Shown: positions 9,007-17,355 of the stretch, piece by piece | Layout of the letters: each line of letters begins with the position of its first letter | Position numbering within the stretch: the first letter of the stretch is position 1 | DNA from: Alcaligenaceae bacterium | Lineage (GTDB): Bacteria > Pseudomonadota > Gammaproteobacteria > Burkholderiales > Burkholderiaceae_B | Assembly (NCBI GenBank): GCA_030538235.1 | Contig: JAUNUJ010000002.1 | Location: 62,001-126,000 of the forward strand | Direction of reading: 5' to 3' | DNA length: 64,000 nt | The notes under the pieces: model-generated | Databases searched by the model: none | Told to the model about the DNA's origin: nothing | What the model saw: only the letters and a program-made list of their open reading frames with translations | Made by a program: the position numbers and the translations under genes

Positions 9007-9993
9007 CTAATACGTATCAAAATACCTTTGAATCGTGCTGATATCATGCGTTTTAGTCAAGGCCAACATCAATAGGATACGGGCTTTTTGAGGTGATAAA
9101 TTGCCCGCGGCGATTAATTGATTTTCTCGTAAATAATGTCGACGCGCCACTCTACCGCTACCGGCCCGACTGCTTTGCACAATCACTACCCCCTGCTCCC
9201 GCGCAGATAAGAGACGCTCACGCTCAGCAGGGGTATTAAGTCCGGGGGCAAATCCGGCGCTCACAATACCGGCACAATCAGCAGCCAAAAAAGCATCAAC
9301 AGCAGCGCCGTCACTGCCCGCATAACTGTATAAAATATCGACTCTCGGCAAAGGCCCATCAAGTTGTGCAATATCAAAATCCGAACTTAAGGTATGCGGT
9401 GTATTAAGTTGTCTAAAAAAGCAGACACGGTCAGGATCTACATGAGCTAAAAGACCGACGTCAGGGCTTTCGAAAGCTTGCAACCGATAGGTCGAGGTCT
9501 TTACGACATCGCGCGCCGAGTGAACCTCGTCATTAAGCACTACTAAGACCCCATGATGAGCGGCCTCCGGTGCACAAGCAACGCGTACAGCCGCCAGTAA
9601 ATTCATTGTCGCATCTGAACTGAGCGCACTTAAAGGTCGCTGCGCCCCCACCAAGACAACCGGTTTAGCGGTTTTTAAAACCAGATGAAGAAAATAAGCT
9701 GTTTCTTCTAAAGAGCCGGTGCCATGACTAATCACAAATCCGTCAAAGTCATCAGCGTGAATCATCACTAAACGAGCGATTTGAAGCCATTGTGCCGGTC
9801 CTATCAAAGAACTACTAACCGCTTCAAAACTCAATGGCACTACATCGGCAATACGGGATAATTCGGGTACTTGCGCTAAGAGCTGAGGGGCCTCGAATCG
9901 TTGGCCTATATCAGGATAATCAAGGATATCTAGCGAGTCCTCAACATAAGAAGCGATGGTTCCCCCGGTGCCGATTAAGGCAATTTTCAACAT
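9007..9993 (-). CDS. Asparaginase-family amidohydrolase
   Basis: A 328-residue member of the bacterial asparaginase/glutaminase family. The catalytic loop T-G-G-T-I is at residues 9-13 with nucleophile Thr12, and a lysine in RDVVKT matches the second catalytic site. The second hallmark normally reads H-G-T-D-T-x-E-E-T-A; here it is H-G-T-G-S-L-E-E-T-A, so the substrate-binding aspartate is glycine. The ATG at 9993 is preferred to the GTG at 9999 because AAGAG sits 7 bases upstream of it but only 1 base from the GTG. No signal peptide is seen, so the enzyme should be cytoplasmic. Substrate is uncertain because of the changed aspartate. Confidence 0.85.
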   Translation of the reverse strand: MLKIALIGTGGTIASYVEDSLDILDYPDIGQRFEAPQLLAQVPELSRIADVVPLSFEAVSSSLIGPAQWLQIARLVMIHADDFDGFVISHGTGSLEETAYFLHLVLKTAKPVVLVGAQRPLSALSSDATMNLLAAVRVACAPEAAHHGVLVVLNDEVHSARDVVKTSTYRLQAFESPDVGLLAHVDPDRVCFFRQLNTPHTLSSDFDIAQLDGPLPRVDILYSYAGSDGAAVDAFLAADCAGIVSAGFAPGLNTPAERERLLSAREQGVVIVQSSRAGSGRVARRHYLRENQLIAAGNLSPQKARILLMLALTKTHDISTIQRYFDTY

Positions 9994-10035
9994 AGTCACA
10001 CTCTTTTGTCCATTTTAATTGCTCGTCACCTAGGA

Positions 10036-12204
10036 TTAAATTTCCAAAGGGTCCACTTCAATCACGTATTTTACGCGGTGCTTTTTGGCAATCTCAGGCA
10101 TCAATGCTGCCCAAAGTGGTAAAAATCGCTGTAACCTGACTCTGGAATTTGACTCAATCAATAATTGGGCACGCTCAATATGAAAAACTCTGACAATGCG
10201 TAAAGGCACCGGATCATAAAAACGTATACCGTCTTTAGCCATTGCCAATTGCCTATGCGCGGACTCATCAGACTGCTCCACACCCACCGCCAAGGCTTTA
10301 ATTTCCTCTAAAAAAGCCAGACAATTTTCAATCTGTCGGTGATTAGCCGTGACTAGCGCCTGAAATGAATAGGGTGGCAACTCAGCAATCCGCCGTTCCT
10401 GAAGATTATGCTCGGCAAACAACTCATAATCTTGCAGTTGCAAGGCCTGATAAAGAGGATGACTCACCTCCTTAGATTGTAAGAGCACCTTGCCGCCGGG
10501 CAAGTGACGTCCCGCTCGTCCGGCAACCTGCAAAAGCTGCGCAAATAATCGTTCGGATGAACGAAAGTCGTGGGTATAGAGGCCCGAATCCGCATTTAGA
10601 ATGCAGACTAAATTAAGCTTTTTAAAATCATGACCCTTGGAAACCATCTGCGTACCGACCAGAATATCCACCTCACCCTCGTGCACTCGATTAAATAGCG
10701 CTTCGGCCTGACCTTTACGTTTGGTACTATCCGCATCAATACGCTGAATACGCGCATCTGGAAACTGCTGTGCCAGATACTCTTCAATCTTTTGTGTGCC
10801 ACGCCCTAAGGGCTGAATGTCCAGATTGCCGCAGTCAGGACACGCTCTAGGCGGACGACTTTGCAAGCCACAGTGATGACATTGTAAAACATAGGCATTA
10901 GGGCCACGGCCGCCACTATCGAAGCGATGCATTACCATAAACGCCGAACACCTAGTGCACTCACTATTCCAAGCACAAGATGGGCAATGCAAGACCGGAG
11001 CGAAACCGCGTCGATTAATAAAAACCAAGGCCTGTTGACCGCGGGCGATGCACTGCTCGATCTCATCTAACATCAACTGACTGATCCCCTCGACTAAGGC
11101 TTCTTTGCGCGTATCAATAAATTCAAAACTTGGCTTAAATGCAGTAACACCTACACGCTCGGGCAAGCTACAAAGATCATACTTGCCCTCTTTGGCGTGA
11201 TGCCAAGTTTCTAAAGACGGAGTCGCTGAACCCAACACCACCGGTATACTGAGCTGATGAGCGCGCCAAACCGCCAGATCACGTGCTGAATAGCGCAGCG
11301 CATCAAGTTGCTTATAGGAGGGGTCGTGCTCCTCATCAATCACAATCAAACCGAGCTCTTGCACCGGCGCAAAGATCGCCATGCGCGTGCCGAGAATGAT
11401 GCCGGCCTCGCCGGTTTGTACTGCAACCCAAGCCGCTAAACGCTCTCCATCTGAGAGGCTGCTATGCATAACAGCAATCTGCTCGTTTGGAAAGCGATCC
11501 TGAAACTTGCGCCGAAGCTGTGGACTCAGATTGATCTCCGGCACTAGGATCATGACCTGCTTACCCGCTGCCAAGATATGCTCGGCAGCATGCAAATAGA
11601 CTTCGGTTTTGCCACTACCAGTGACACCGTGCAGCAAAACTGTTCGATAACCATCAATCGCGATGATATGTTCAAAGGCCGCCTGCTGAGCCTCTGATAA
11701 TTGCGGTCGCTGTACTTGCTGTGTTGACTCTGTGGTTGAAGTATCCTCGCTTGGCAGCGCTTCCGTAGCAAGCTTTGCTGCTTTTTTAGCTGCTCTAGCC
11801 ACTTTTTTAGCAGCCGAAACCTGTCGATTCAATAAACGCTGAACCGGTCCACCCGCCGATCTGACACCTGTGTATGCCTTTGGGTTACGCAAAGGCGTGG
11901 GCATCGTAGGTAATAATGCCTCACCTAAGGGACGCTGATAATAGCTACCGGCAAAACGACCGAACTCAATCCAATCCGCAGGCATCGGTGGCAGATCATC
12001 ATAGACTTCTAGCACCTCCTTAATAGAGGACTCCTCGAAGGAGGGTTGCTCAGGTTTTTCAATCACTAGACCGATCAATTCCTTGGATCCGAAAGGCACG
12101 CGCACCCGCTGTCCGATTAAGGCTTGCATGCCCTCGGGCAAGCGATAATCAAACAAATCCGCCAATGGCAAGGCCAAGGCAACGCGCACCCAAGGTTGCT
12201 GCAT
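10036..12204 (-). CDS. priA: Primosomal replication protein N' (PriA helicase)
   Basis: PriA restarts stalled replication forks by recognising fork DNA and loading the replicative helicase. The 722-residue product has the N-terminal DNA-binding domain (WVRVALALPLADLFDY), a Walker A G-V-T-G-S-G-K-T, the DEEH-type motif D-E-E-H-D-P-S-Y-K, zinc-binding cysteine pairs (CPSC, CTRC, CHHCG, CPDCGN), and helicase motifs GTQMVSKGHDF and AGRAGR. An unusual Ala/Lys-rich linker (SAAKKVARAAKKAAKLATE, followed by a Ser/Thr/Gln-rich patch) lies between the N-terminal and helicase parts, about residues 130-170. It follows hemE on the same strand with a hairpin between them. Confidence 0.95.
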   Translation of the reverse strand: MQQPWVRVALALPLADLFDYRLPEGMQALIGQRVRVPFGSKELIGLVIEKPEQPSFEESSIKEVLEVYDDLPPMPADWIEFGRFAGSYYQRPLGEALLPTMPTPLRNPKAYTGVRSAGGPVQRLLNRQVSAAKKVARAAKKAAKLATEALPSEDTSTTESTQQVQRPQLSEAQQAAFEHIIAIDGYRTVLLHGVTGSGKTEVYLHAAEHILAAGKQVMILVPEINLSPQLRRKFQDRFPNEQIAVMHSSLSDGERLAAWVAVQTGEAGIILGTRMAIFAPVQELGLIVIDEEHDPSYKQLDALRYSARDLAVWRAHQLSIPVVLGSATPSLETWHHAKEGKYDLCSLPERVGVTAFKPSFEFIDTRKEALVEGISQLMLDEIEQCIARGQQALVFINRRGFAPVLHCPSCAWNSECTRCSAFMVMHRFDSGGRGPNAYVLQCHHCGLQSRPPRACPDCGNLDIQPLGRGTQKIEEYLAQQFPDARIQRIDADSTKRKGQAEALFNRVHEGEVDILVGTQMVSKGHDFKKLNLVCILNADSGLYTHDFRSSERLFAQLLQVAGRAGRHLPGGKVLLQSKEVSHPLYQALQLQDYELFAEHNLQERRIAELPPYSFQALVTANHRQIENCLAFLEEIKALAVGVEQSDESAHRQLAMAKDGIRFYDPVPLRIVRVFHIERAQLLIESNSRVRLQRFLPLWAALMPEIAKKHRVKYVIEVDPLEI

Positions 12205-12227
12205 AGAAATTAAACTCCAGTCAAAAC

Positions 12228-12265
12228 GAGCCCATTAATCCGGAGAAAAATGGGCTCTTTTTATT
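12228..12265. terminator. Hairpin between hemE and priA
   Basis: A 9-bp perfect stem (GAGCCCATT / AATGGGCTC) with a 12-base loop is followed by TTTTTATT on the plus strand and GTTTTG on the minus strand. hemE and priA are on the minus strand, where it would act as a weak terminator or attenuator between the two genes. The better T run is on the plus strand, where no gene ends. Confidence 0.55.
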
Positions 12266-12281
12266 GAATCGACAATAAGGA

Positions 12282-13352
12282 TTACTTGTGATACTGCTTA
12301 CTGTGATTATGTACTTCGTCAACTAATGCCGTCACTTGATCCGGGTTAGTAAACTGAGAAATACCGTGACCCAGGTTAAACACATGACCACCCTGGCCCA
12401 CCGGACCAAAATCATCAATCACACGACGAACCTCTTGGCGTAGACTCTCTTCGCTGCCGAATAAGGCCATCGGGTCAATATTGCCCTGCAAGGCGACCTT
12501 ATCGCCGGTGACTTGACGGGCGCGAGCTAAGCTCATAGTCCAATCCAGACCCACTGCATCAGCGCCGGTATTGGCGATATCTTCAATCCATAACCCCCCG
12601 CCTTTGGTAAAGGCAATCACCGGGATATTTTGACCCTCGTGCTCACGCTTTAATTGATCAATGACTTTTTGCGTATAGGCTAAAGAGAACTGTTGGAATA
12701 AACCGTCAGGTAGCACACCACCCCAGCTATCGAAAATCATCACTGCCTGGGCGCCGGCTTTAATCTGCTCATTTAAGTAAATGGCGGTGGTGTTGGCAGT
12801 AACCTCAAGAATTTGCTTTAACAGATCCGGACGTTGGTACATCATGGTTTTGATCTTGCGGTATTCGCGAGTTGAGCTACCCTCAACCATATAGCAAGCC
12901 ACTGTCCATGGGCTACCGGCAAAGCCGATTAAAGGTACCTTGCCACCTAATTCCTTGCGGATTAGAGTAACTGCATCAAAGACATAACGCAGCTTGTCCA
13001 TATCGGGTACTTCGAGCTCGGCCACACGCTCTTCGCTGTCAACCGCTTTAGCAAATTTAGGGCCCTCACCCTGTACAAAGTCCAGCCCAAGACCCATGGC
13101 ATCAGGAATTAACAAAATATCGGCAAATAAAATAGAGGCATCTAAATCAAAGCGACGAATAGGCTGTAATGTCACTTCACATGCATACTCCGGATTAGTC
13201 GCTAAACCCATAAATGAACCAGCTGTCGCACGGCACTCACGATACTCAGGCAGATAACGTCCGGCTTGGCGCATTAACCATACCGGTGTATATGGAACAG
13301 GCTGACGTCTCAAAGCACGTAAGAAAATATCATTTTGTAAGGTAGGGAACAT
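12282..13352 (-). CDS. hemE: Uroporphyrinogen decarboxylase
   Basis: HemE converts uroporphyrinogen III to coproporphyrinogen III in heme synthesis. The 356-residue product carries the family signatures: [15 protein letters not shown] (about 23-37), [10 protein letters not shown] with the catalytic aspartate, and [16 protein letters not shown]. The C-terminal NLGHGI segment is also present. The length is normal. The AGGTTT before the ATG is a modest ribosome site. The pairing of hemE with priA is common in betaproteobacteria. Confidence 0.97.
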   Translation of the reverse strand: MFPTLQNDIFLRALRRQPVPYTPVWLMRQAGRYLPEYRECRATAGSFMGLATNPEYACEVTLQPIRRFDLDASILFADILLIPDAMGLGLDFVQGEGPKFAKAVDSEERVAELEVPDMDKLRYVFDAVTLIRKELGGKVPLIGFAGSPWTVACYMVEGSSTREYRKIKTMMYQRPDLLKQILEVTANTTAIYLNEQIKAGAQAVMIFDSWGGVLPDGLFQQFSLAYTQKVIDQLKREHEGQNIPVIAFTKGGGLWIEDIANTGADAVGLDWTMSLARARQVTGDKVALQGNIDPMALFGSEESLRQEVRRVIDDFGPVGQGGHVFNLGHGISQFTNPDQVTALVDEVHNHSKQYHK

Positions 13353-13383
13353 TAAACCTCCGGAAATAATGTAAAAGAGCAGG

Positions 13384-13426
13384 CGCAGACGCTAATTAAA
13401 GCTCGAAAGACACGAGCTTTTCTGCG
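13384..13426. terminator. Hairpin between the Fis-type regulator and hemE
   Basis: Nested inverted repeats: an inner 8-bp stem (AAAGCTCG / CGAGCTTT, 7-base loop) inside outer arms CGCAGA / TCTGCG. It lies between the minus-strand regulator gene and hemE, so it may end the regulator's transcript. The T tract on the minus strand is short (TTTAATT), so strength is uncertain. Confidence 0.4.
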
Positions 13427-13488
13427 ACAGAGTTATTTTTTGATGACAAATTATAAACGACTGCCCCCCTTTAAACAAACCGAATCGC

Positions 13489-14304
13489 TTAAATGTCCGG
13501 ACGAAATTGCTCTGCATCAATTTTGTGTTTACGCATCAACTCCCAAAAAGAGCGTCTATTTTTCTTAGCTAAACTGGCAGCCTGAGCGATATTGCCTTTA
13601 GTGGAGCGCAACATATAGCTAAGATAACCATGTTCAAAACGATCAACGACATTTTGTTTGGCCTCTTTAAAGCTCTCAGTGAAATAGGTCGCATGCTGAT
13701 CACTGAAAGCAAAGGCATAGTTACCGGTTTGTTGCTCGGCATTGCGCAACAACTCCTCGAAAAACTCTCGTTTAGGTTCCTGATAAGAGGGATAACTTGG
13801 ACTTAACAAGCCTTCCTGATAAGCCATCTCATGCGACTTAGGCTCAAGTACAGCTCTTAATATAGGTTTCGTCACTGCCGCCAATAAACGGACTCGCAAT
13901 TCCTCCTGATTAATGGGGAAATGCATAAAATCACTTAAACCCAAGCGCATCAAATCGATCATCGCCACCGGTTGCACACCAGAGGTTAATGCAAACACTG
14001 GACAAAGGCTCCGATTAAACTCATCGGCACTATGCATAAAAAATAAGAAACGCCTAGCTAGGCTTAAACTCTCGGTGTTTAATAAGAGCACTACCACGTC
14101 GTAACGCATCAGTTGCATCAATAAAAACTGACGCTCCTCCTCGCGAAACGGCACGCCCTCTGTGAAATCCATCAGCTCAGACAAATCCAACTCATGAACT
14201 CTTAAGCGCTTGTGCTTGATAGGCAATTCCTTAAACTGATCCGGGACGGCCAGCTCAAGCTGTCGGTCGAAATGCAAAATGGCGCAATCCAATGTCTGCT
14301 TCAT
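13489..14304 (-). CDS. Receiver-like protein with C-terminal Fis-type helix-turn-helix, no AAA+ domain
   Basis: A 271-residue probable DNA-binding regulator of unknown target. The last ~45 residues (YLSYMLRSTKGNIAQAASLA, then KKNRRSFWELMRKHKI) are a Fis/HTH_8 helix-turn-helix like that ending NtrC-type activators. Residues 1-140 look like a degenerate response-regulator receiver: alternating hydrophobic strands (VVVLLLN, CPVFALTS) and the motif LGLSDFMHFPINQEEL, close to the usual end of a receiver domain. The sigma-54-activating AAA+ domain (GAFTGA, Walker A) is absent; a poorly conserved ~90-residue linker takes its place. The ATG has a GAGG ribosome site. The function cannot be named. Confidence 0.75.
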   Translation of the reverse strand: MKQTLDCAILHFDRQLELAVPDQFKELPIKHKRLRVHELDLSELMDFTEGVPFREEERQFLLMQLMRYDVVVLLLNTESLSLARRFLFFMHSADEFNRSLCPVFALTSGVQPVAMIDLMRLGLSDFMHFPINQEELRVRLLAAVTKPILRAVLEPKSHEMAYQEGLLSPSYPSYQEPKREFFEELLRNAEQQTGNYAFAFSDQHATYFTESFKEAKQNVVDRFEHGYLSYMLRSTKGNIAQAASLAKKNRRSFWELMRKHKIDAEQFRPDI

Positions 14305-14715
14305 AAGATCCTCGCAAAGTATCTAATCTCATTTCTCAATTAATCGAATGAGTCTCTAGACTAAAGAAAAAGCAAAACAAATAACATACCGCCAACTACC
14401 TAAGCAAAACTACGTACATAAAACTGTCTTAATCCCCTCAATGAGTGGATAGATTATTAGTAAAAGTAGGTGATGAGCCATCGCACCATAAAAGAACTGT
14501 TGGCTCAACGCATTTTGCACTACTTACTGCATCACATAGATTAGATAAAAAACCCTCGAAACTAGTTATTGGCAAAAAAGCGATTCTCACCTTGATTTGT
14601 ATTGGTATTCATATAAAAATACTGTCACACACATTCAATCATGAGTCAGAAAAAAATTATCATCTGCGCTTAAGCCGAGCCTTAGAATTGGATACCACCT
14701 TTTTTAGAAAAACTT
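14305..14715. other. 411-base gap, no recognised element
   Basis: This AT-rich stretch separates the divergent Fis-type regulator and the small secreted protein. I see no tRNA, terminator or strong promoter in it. The segment TTGATT followed 14 bases later by TATAAA (within about 14590-14620) is a poor promoter candidate for the downstream gene. A frame open from a GTG at 14445 through 14858 is judged spurious (see rejected items). Confidence 0.5.
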
Positions 14716-15165
14716 ATGAACATAATATTAGCGACAGTCTTTCTTTCTATTATTTTAATGGTCCCGACTGCCAGTCAGGCACAGTCGCTATGTCCCCTAC
14801 CGGAAGGAATGCAAGCATCCGTGGAGATCACCAAACAAGCCATTCAGGCAAGACGTAATGGGCAAACTAAAGAAATGCTCGAAAACCATATACCATCTGT
14901 TGCCTCTCGATTGCCTTGGGCCGCTCAACTTATGCAGTCTATTGTAGATGAGGTTTATTCAACACAGGAAACGCTTGATCCTGAAATTCATGCAGCCTAT
15001 CGGATGGAAGTCTGCTTTATTTTAAATCAACACCCTGATGCAGAGAATTCTCTAAGTTATGCTCAAGCCTATCCTCTGTTAAGAACATGTGTTTCAGATG
15101 ACATGGGCCTACAAACGCGTTGCAGTATGAGCGTGGCTCACAAAGTTTCCGGAATTGCAGAGTGA
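14716..15165 (+). CDS. Small secreted protein of unknown function
   Basis: I do not recognise this 149-residue protein. It starts with a clear Sec signal peptide (hydrophobic IILATVFLSIILMVP, cleavage probably after SQA near residue 22). The mature part is mostly helical in character and has four cysteines (LCPLPEG, EVCFILN, LRTCVSD, TRCSMS) that could form two disulfides in the periplasm. There are no membrane segments after the signal and no lipobox. The ribosome site is weak, and the gene stands alone between a divergent regulator and the helicase promoter region. A real gene is likely because of the signal peptide and even cysteine pattern, but no function can be given. Confidence 0.6.
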   Translation: MNIILATVFLSIILMVPTASQAQSLCPLPEGMQASVEITKQAIQARRNGQTKEMLENHIPSVASRLPWAAQLMQSIVDEVYSTQETLDPEIHAAYRMEVCFILNQHPDAENSLSYAQAYPLLRTCVSDDMGLQTRCSMSVAHKVSGIAE

Positions 15166-15379
15166 TTTCACAAAGCCTACTTAATGATTAAGTCATCTCT
15201 CCCCGAAAAACAACTCACTATCACTCCGCCAGTGTTTGCAAAACAAGTCGCCCCTACTTAAATGATTCTGAAAAATCGCTTTAAATTACTTGTCATGTGC
15301 AAACAAGAGTTAATTTAAAATTTACAGGGGTGTCAGTTTGTTCTCTACAACAGATTTGAGGCTATCCGCAATTTAAAAC

Positions 15380-15407
15380 TTGACACTTGGGGGAAACCCT
15401 TTATAAT
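15380..15407 (+). promoter_or_regulatory. Consensus sigma-70 promoter with long helicase leader
   Basis: TTGACA at 15380-15385 and TATAAT at 15402-15407 match both consensus hexamers exactly, 16 bases apart. Transcription should start near 15414, leaving a leader of about 255 bases before the helicase ATG at 15670. The leader holds inverted repeats, for example ATCCA / TGGAT near 15435, TGGCCA copies near 15480, and GTCGG / CCGAC near 15630-15650. The rest of the 504-base gap upstream (15166-15379) shows nothing I recognise. Confidence 0.8.
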
Positions 15408-15669
15408 AGTTGGTCTTGTCTGTTAAAGCACAACATCCATTCATTGGATATCATGAGCCACACAAACTTAGGCCACACTTATTGGCCACAGACGGCCAAG
15501 TCATATCGCAAGCAAAGATTTAATAAAAAAATCATCAAACAATTGCGATTAATTTAATTTTAAACAAATCGTTTTTGTATATTATCGCTCCAACCCCTGA
15601 CGTAGTTTCACCATGCGTTGATCCGGTCGGCACGATATAAACCGACACGAGATTAATTAGGAAACAACT

Positions 15670-17193
15670 ATGTCATTCGAATCATTAGGATTGGCACCCG
15701 TTCTACTGGGCGCCCTAAATAAAGCCGGCTTCACTGAACCGACAGAAGTACAATCTACTGCCATCCCGGCCGCTCTAGAAGGTAAGGATTTAATTGTTAG
15801 CGCACAAACCGGTAGCGGTAAAACTGCTGCTTTCACACTACCCGCCTTACATCGCATGGCCACAGTACCGGCCGGCAAACAGCAAGCCGTTCGCTTATTG
15901 GTTTTAACTCCGACTCGTGAGTTAGCGATGCAGGTAGCTGAAGCAACCAAACTATATAGCTCCGGTATGCGCGGTTTACGCGTAGCCACCGTGGTTGGCG
16001 GCATGCCATACGGCCCGCAGATTAATGCCTTAAAGCGTCGCGTCGACGTTTTAGTCGCCACGCCGGGTCGTCTGATTGACCACCTAAATGCTGGACGTGT
16101 TGATCTTAATAATATTGACACCTTGGTGCTTGACGAAGCAGACCGCATGTTAGACATGGGTTTCTTAGACGATATGAAAGCCATTGTTTCGCACACACCT
16201 GACTCTCGTCAGACCTTGATGTTCTCAGCAACCTTTGAAAAAACTCTGGCCCAATTAGCAGCCAGCATGCTCAAAGACTCTGTACGCATTAACGTTGCTA
16301 ACCAGACCCAACGACACGAAAACATTGAGCAAACTTTACTCTATGCTGATAACGCCGGACATAAATTCCGCCTCTTAGAGCATATTTTAGATAATGAGCC
16401 GGTTTATCAAGCCATCATCTTTACTGCCACCAAGCGTAGTGCCGATGATTTAGCCAATCGCCTTAAAGACAACGACTACAAAGCCGCTGCTTTACATGGT
16501 GATATGAACCAGCGCCAACGTACTCGTACTATTACTCAGCTACAAAACGGCAAATTACATGTCTTGGTTGCTACCGATGTAGCAGCTCGTGGTATTGATG
16601 TGCAGGGGATTAGCCATGCCATTAACTTCGACTTGCCAATGCAGGCTGAAGACTATGTTCACCGTATCGGTCGTACCGGCCGCGCCGGACGTGATGGTCG
16701 CGCTTATAGCTTTGCCACCTTTGCAGAAAGCTTCAAAGTTAAAAAAATCGAACGATTCACTGGTCAAACCATTGATGTTGAAACTTTCGAAGGTTTAGAG
16801 CCGATTCGTCAAAGCAGCAAGCCGAAAAGTAGTGCGCCTAACCGCAAACGCAGCTCAGGCAATGCCGCCGCTGCCAAGCGTCGTAGCGCTCCGCGTCGTG
16901 AAAGACAGTCCGACTTTGAACGTTCGGATAGAGACTTTGCTCGCCCTGAAGGCGGTCATCAAGCTCGCCACTCCGGCTCCGCTAGCAACGAAGAACGTCA
17001 AGCTCGTCCACAACGTAGCCGCGACGACAGTCAACAAGAGCGTCGCCAAAGACCTGCTCAACAGCGCTCTCGTAGCCGCGCAGAAAGCCCTGCCGCCAAC
17101 GACGGCATCCGTCCTAGCCGCAAGCTTCGTAAAGACAGCAAATCACTTATCGATCGCGTCAATCGTGCGGTAGCAGATCGCATGTCTTACTAA
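15670..17193 (+). CDS. DEAD-box ATP-dependent RNA helicase, RhlE-like
   Basis: A 507-residue DEAD-box helicase that remodels RNA, probably in ribosome assembly or RNA decay. The motifs are complete: Q-motif FTEPTEVQ, Walker A A-Q-T-G-S-G-K-T (about 46-53), PTREL, TPGR, D-E-A-D, S-A-T, then ATDVAARGID and HRIGRTGRAGR in the second RecA domain, ending near residue 370. A basic low-complexity tail of about 130 residues (rich in Arg, Ser, Gln, Pro) follows and should bind RNA non-specifically. AGGAAACA precedes the ATG. RhlE is the closest type; CsdA/DeaD is less likely because its C-terminal RRM-like domain is absent. Confidence 0.92.
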   Translation: MSFESLGLAPVLLGALNKAGFTEPTEVQSTAIPAALEGKDLIVSAQTGSGKTAAFTLPALHRMATVPAGKQQAVRLLVLTPTRELAMQVAEATKLYSSGMRGLRVATVVGGMPYGPQINALKRRVDVLVATPGRLIDHLNAGRVDLNNIDTLVLDEADRMLDMGFLDDMKAIVSHTPDSRQTLMFSATFEKTLAQLAASMLKDSVRINVANQTQRHENIEQTLLYADNAGHKFRLLEHILDNEPVYQAIIFTATKRSADDLANRLKDNDYKAAALHGDMNQRQRTRTITQLQNGKLHVLVATDVAARGIDVQGISHAINFDLPMQAEDYVHRIGRTGRAGRDGRAYSFATFAESFKVKKIERFTGQTIDVETFEGLEPIRQSSKPKSSAPNRKRSSGNAAAAKRRSAPRRERQSDFERSDRDFARPEGGHQARHSGSASNEERQARPQRSRDDSQQERRQRPAQQRSRSRAESPAANDGIRPSRKLRKDSKSLIDRVNRAVADRMSY

Positions 17194-17242
17194 GACCTAA
17201 ATTAAATGCCGCTGCCAAGCGCATCGCATTGAATTAAACTAT

Positions 17243-17281
17243 ATGCCGGAAACAGTTATAGACTGCTTCCGGCATTTTTTT
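17243..17281 (+). terminator. Terminator after the DEAD-box helicase
   Basis: A 14-bp stem (ATGCCGGAAACAGT with ACTGCTTCCGGCAT, one mismatch) and a short loop followed by seven T. A strong factor-independent terminator on the plus strand. Confidence 0.92.
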
Positions 17282-17355
17282 ATTGCTAAGCGTTATAATC
17301 AGAACGTTATTAGATTTAGACAATAATCGTCAAACTATATTTTTGGAGATGAAAC

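Noticed and set aside
14445..14858. 137-codon frame from a GTG overlapping the secreted protein
   Set aside because: No signal, ribosome site or known motifs, and most of its end is a shadow of the better gene starting at 14716.
16832..17173. 113-codon frame in the basic tail of the helicase
   Set aside because: Shifted-frame reading of the low-complexity tail; the main frame has full helicase motifs.
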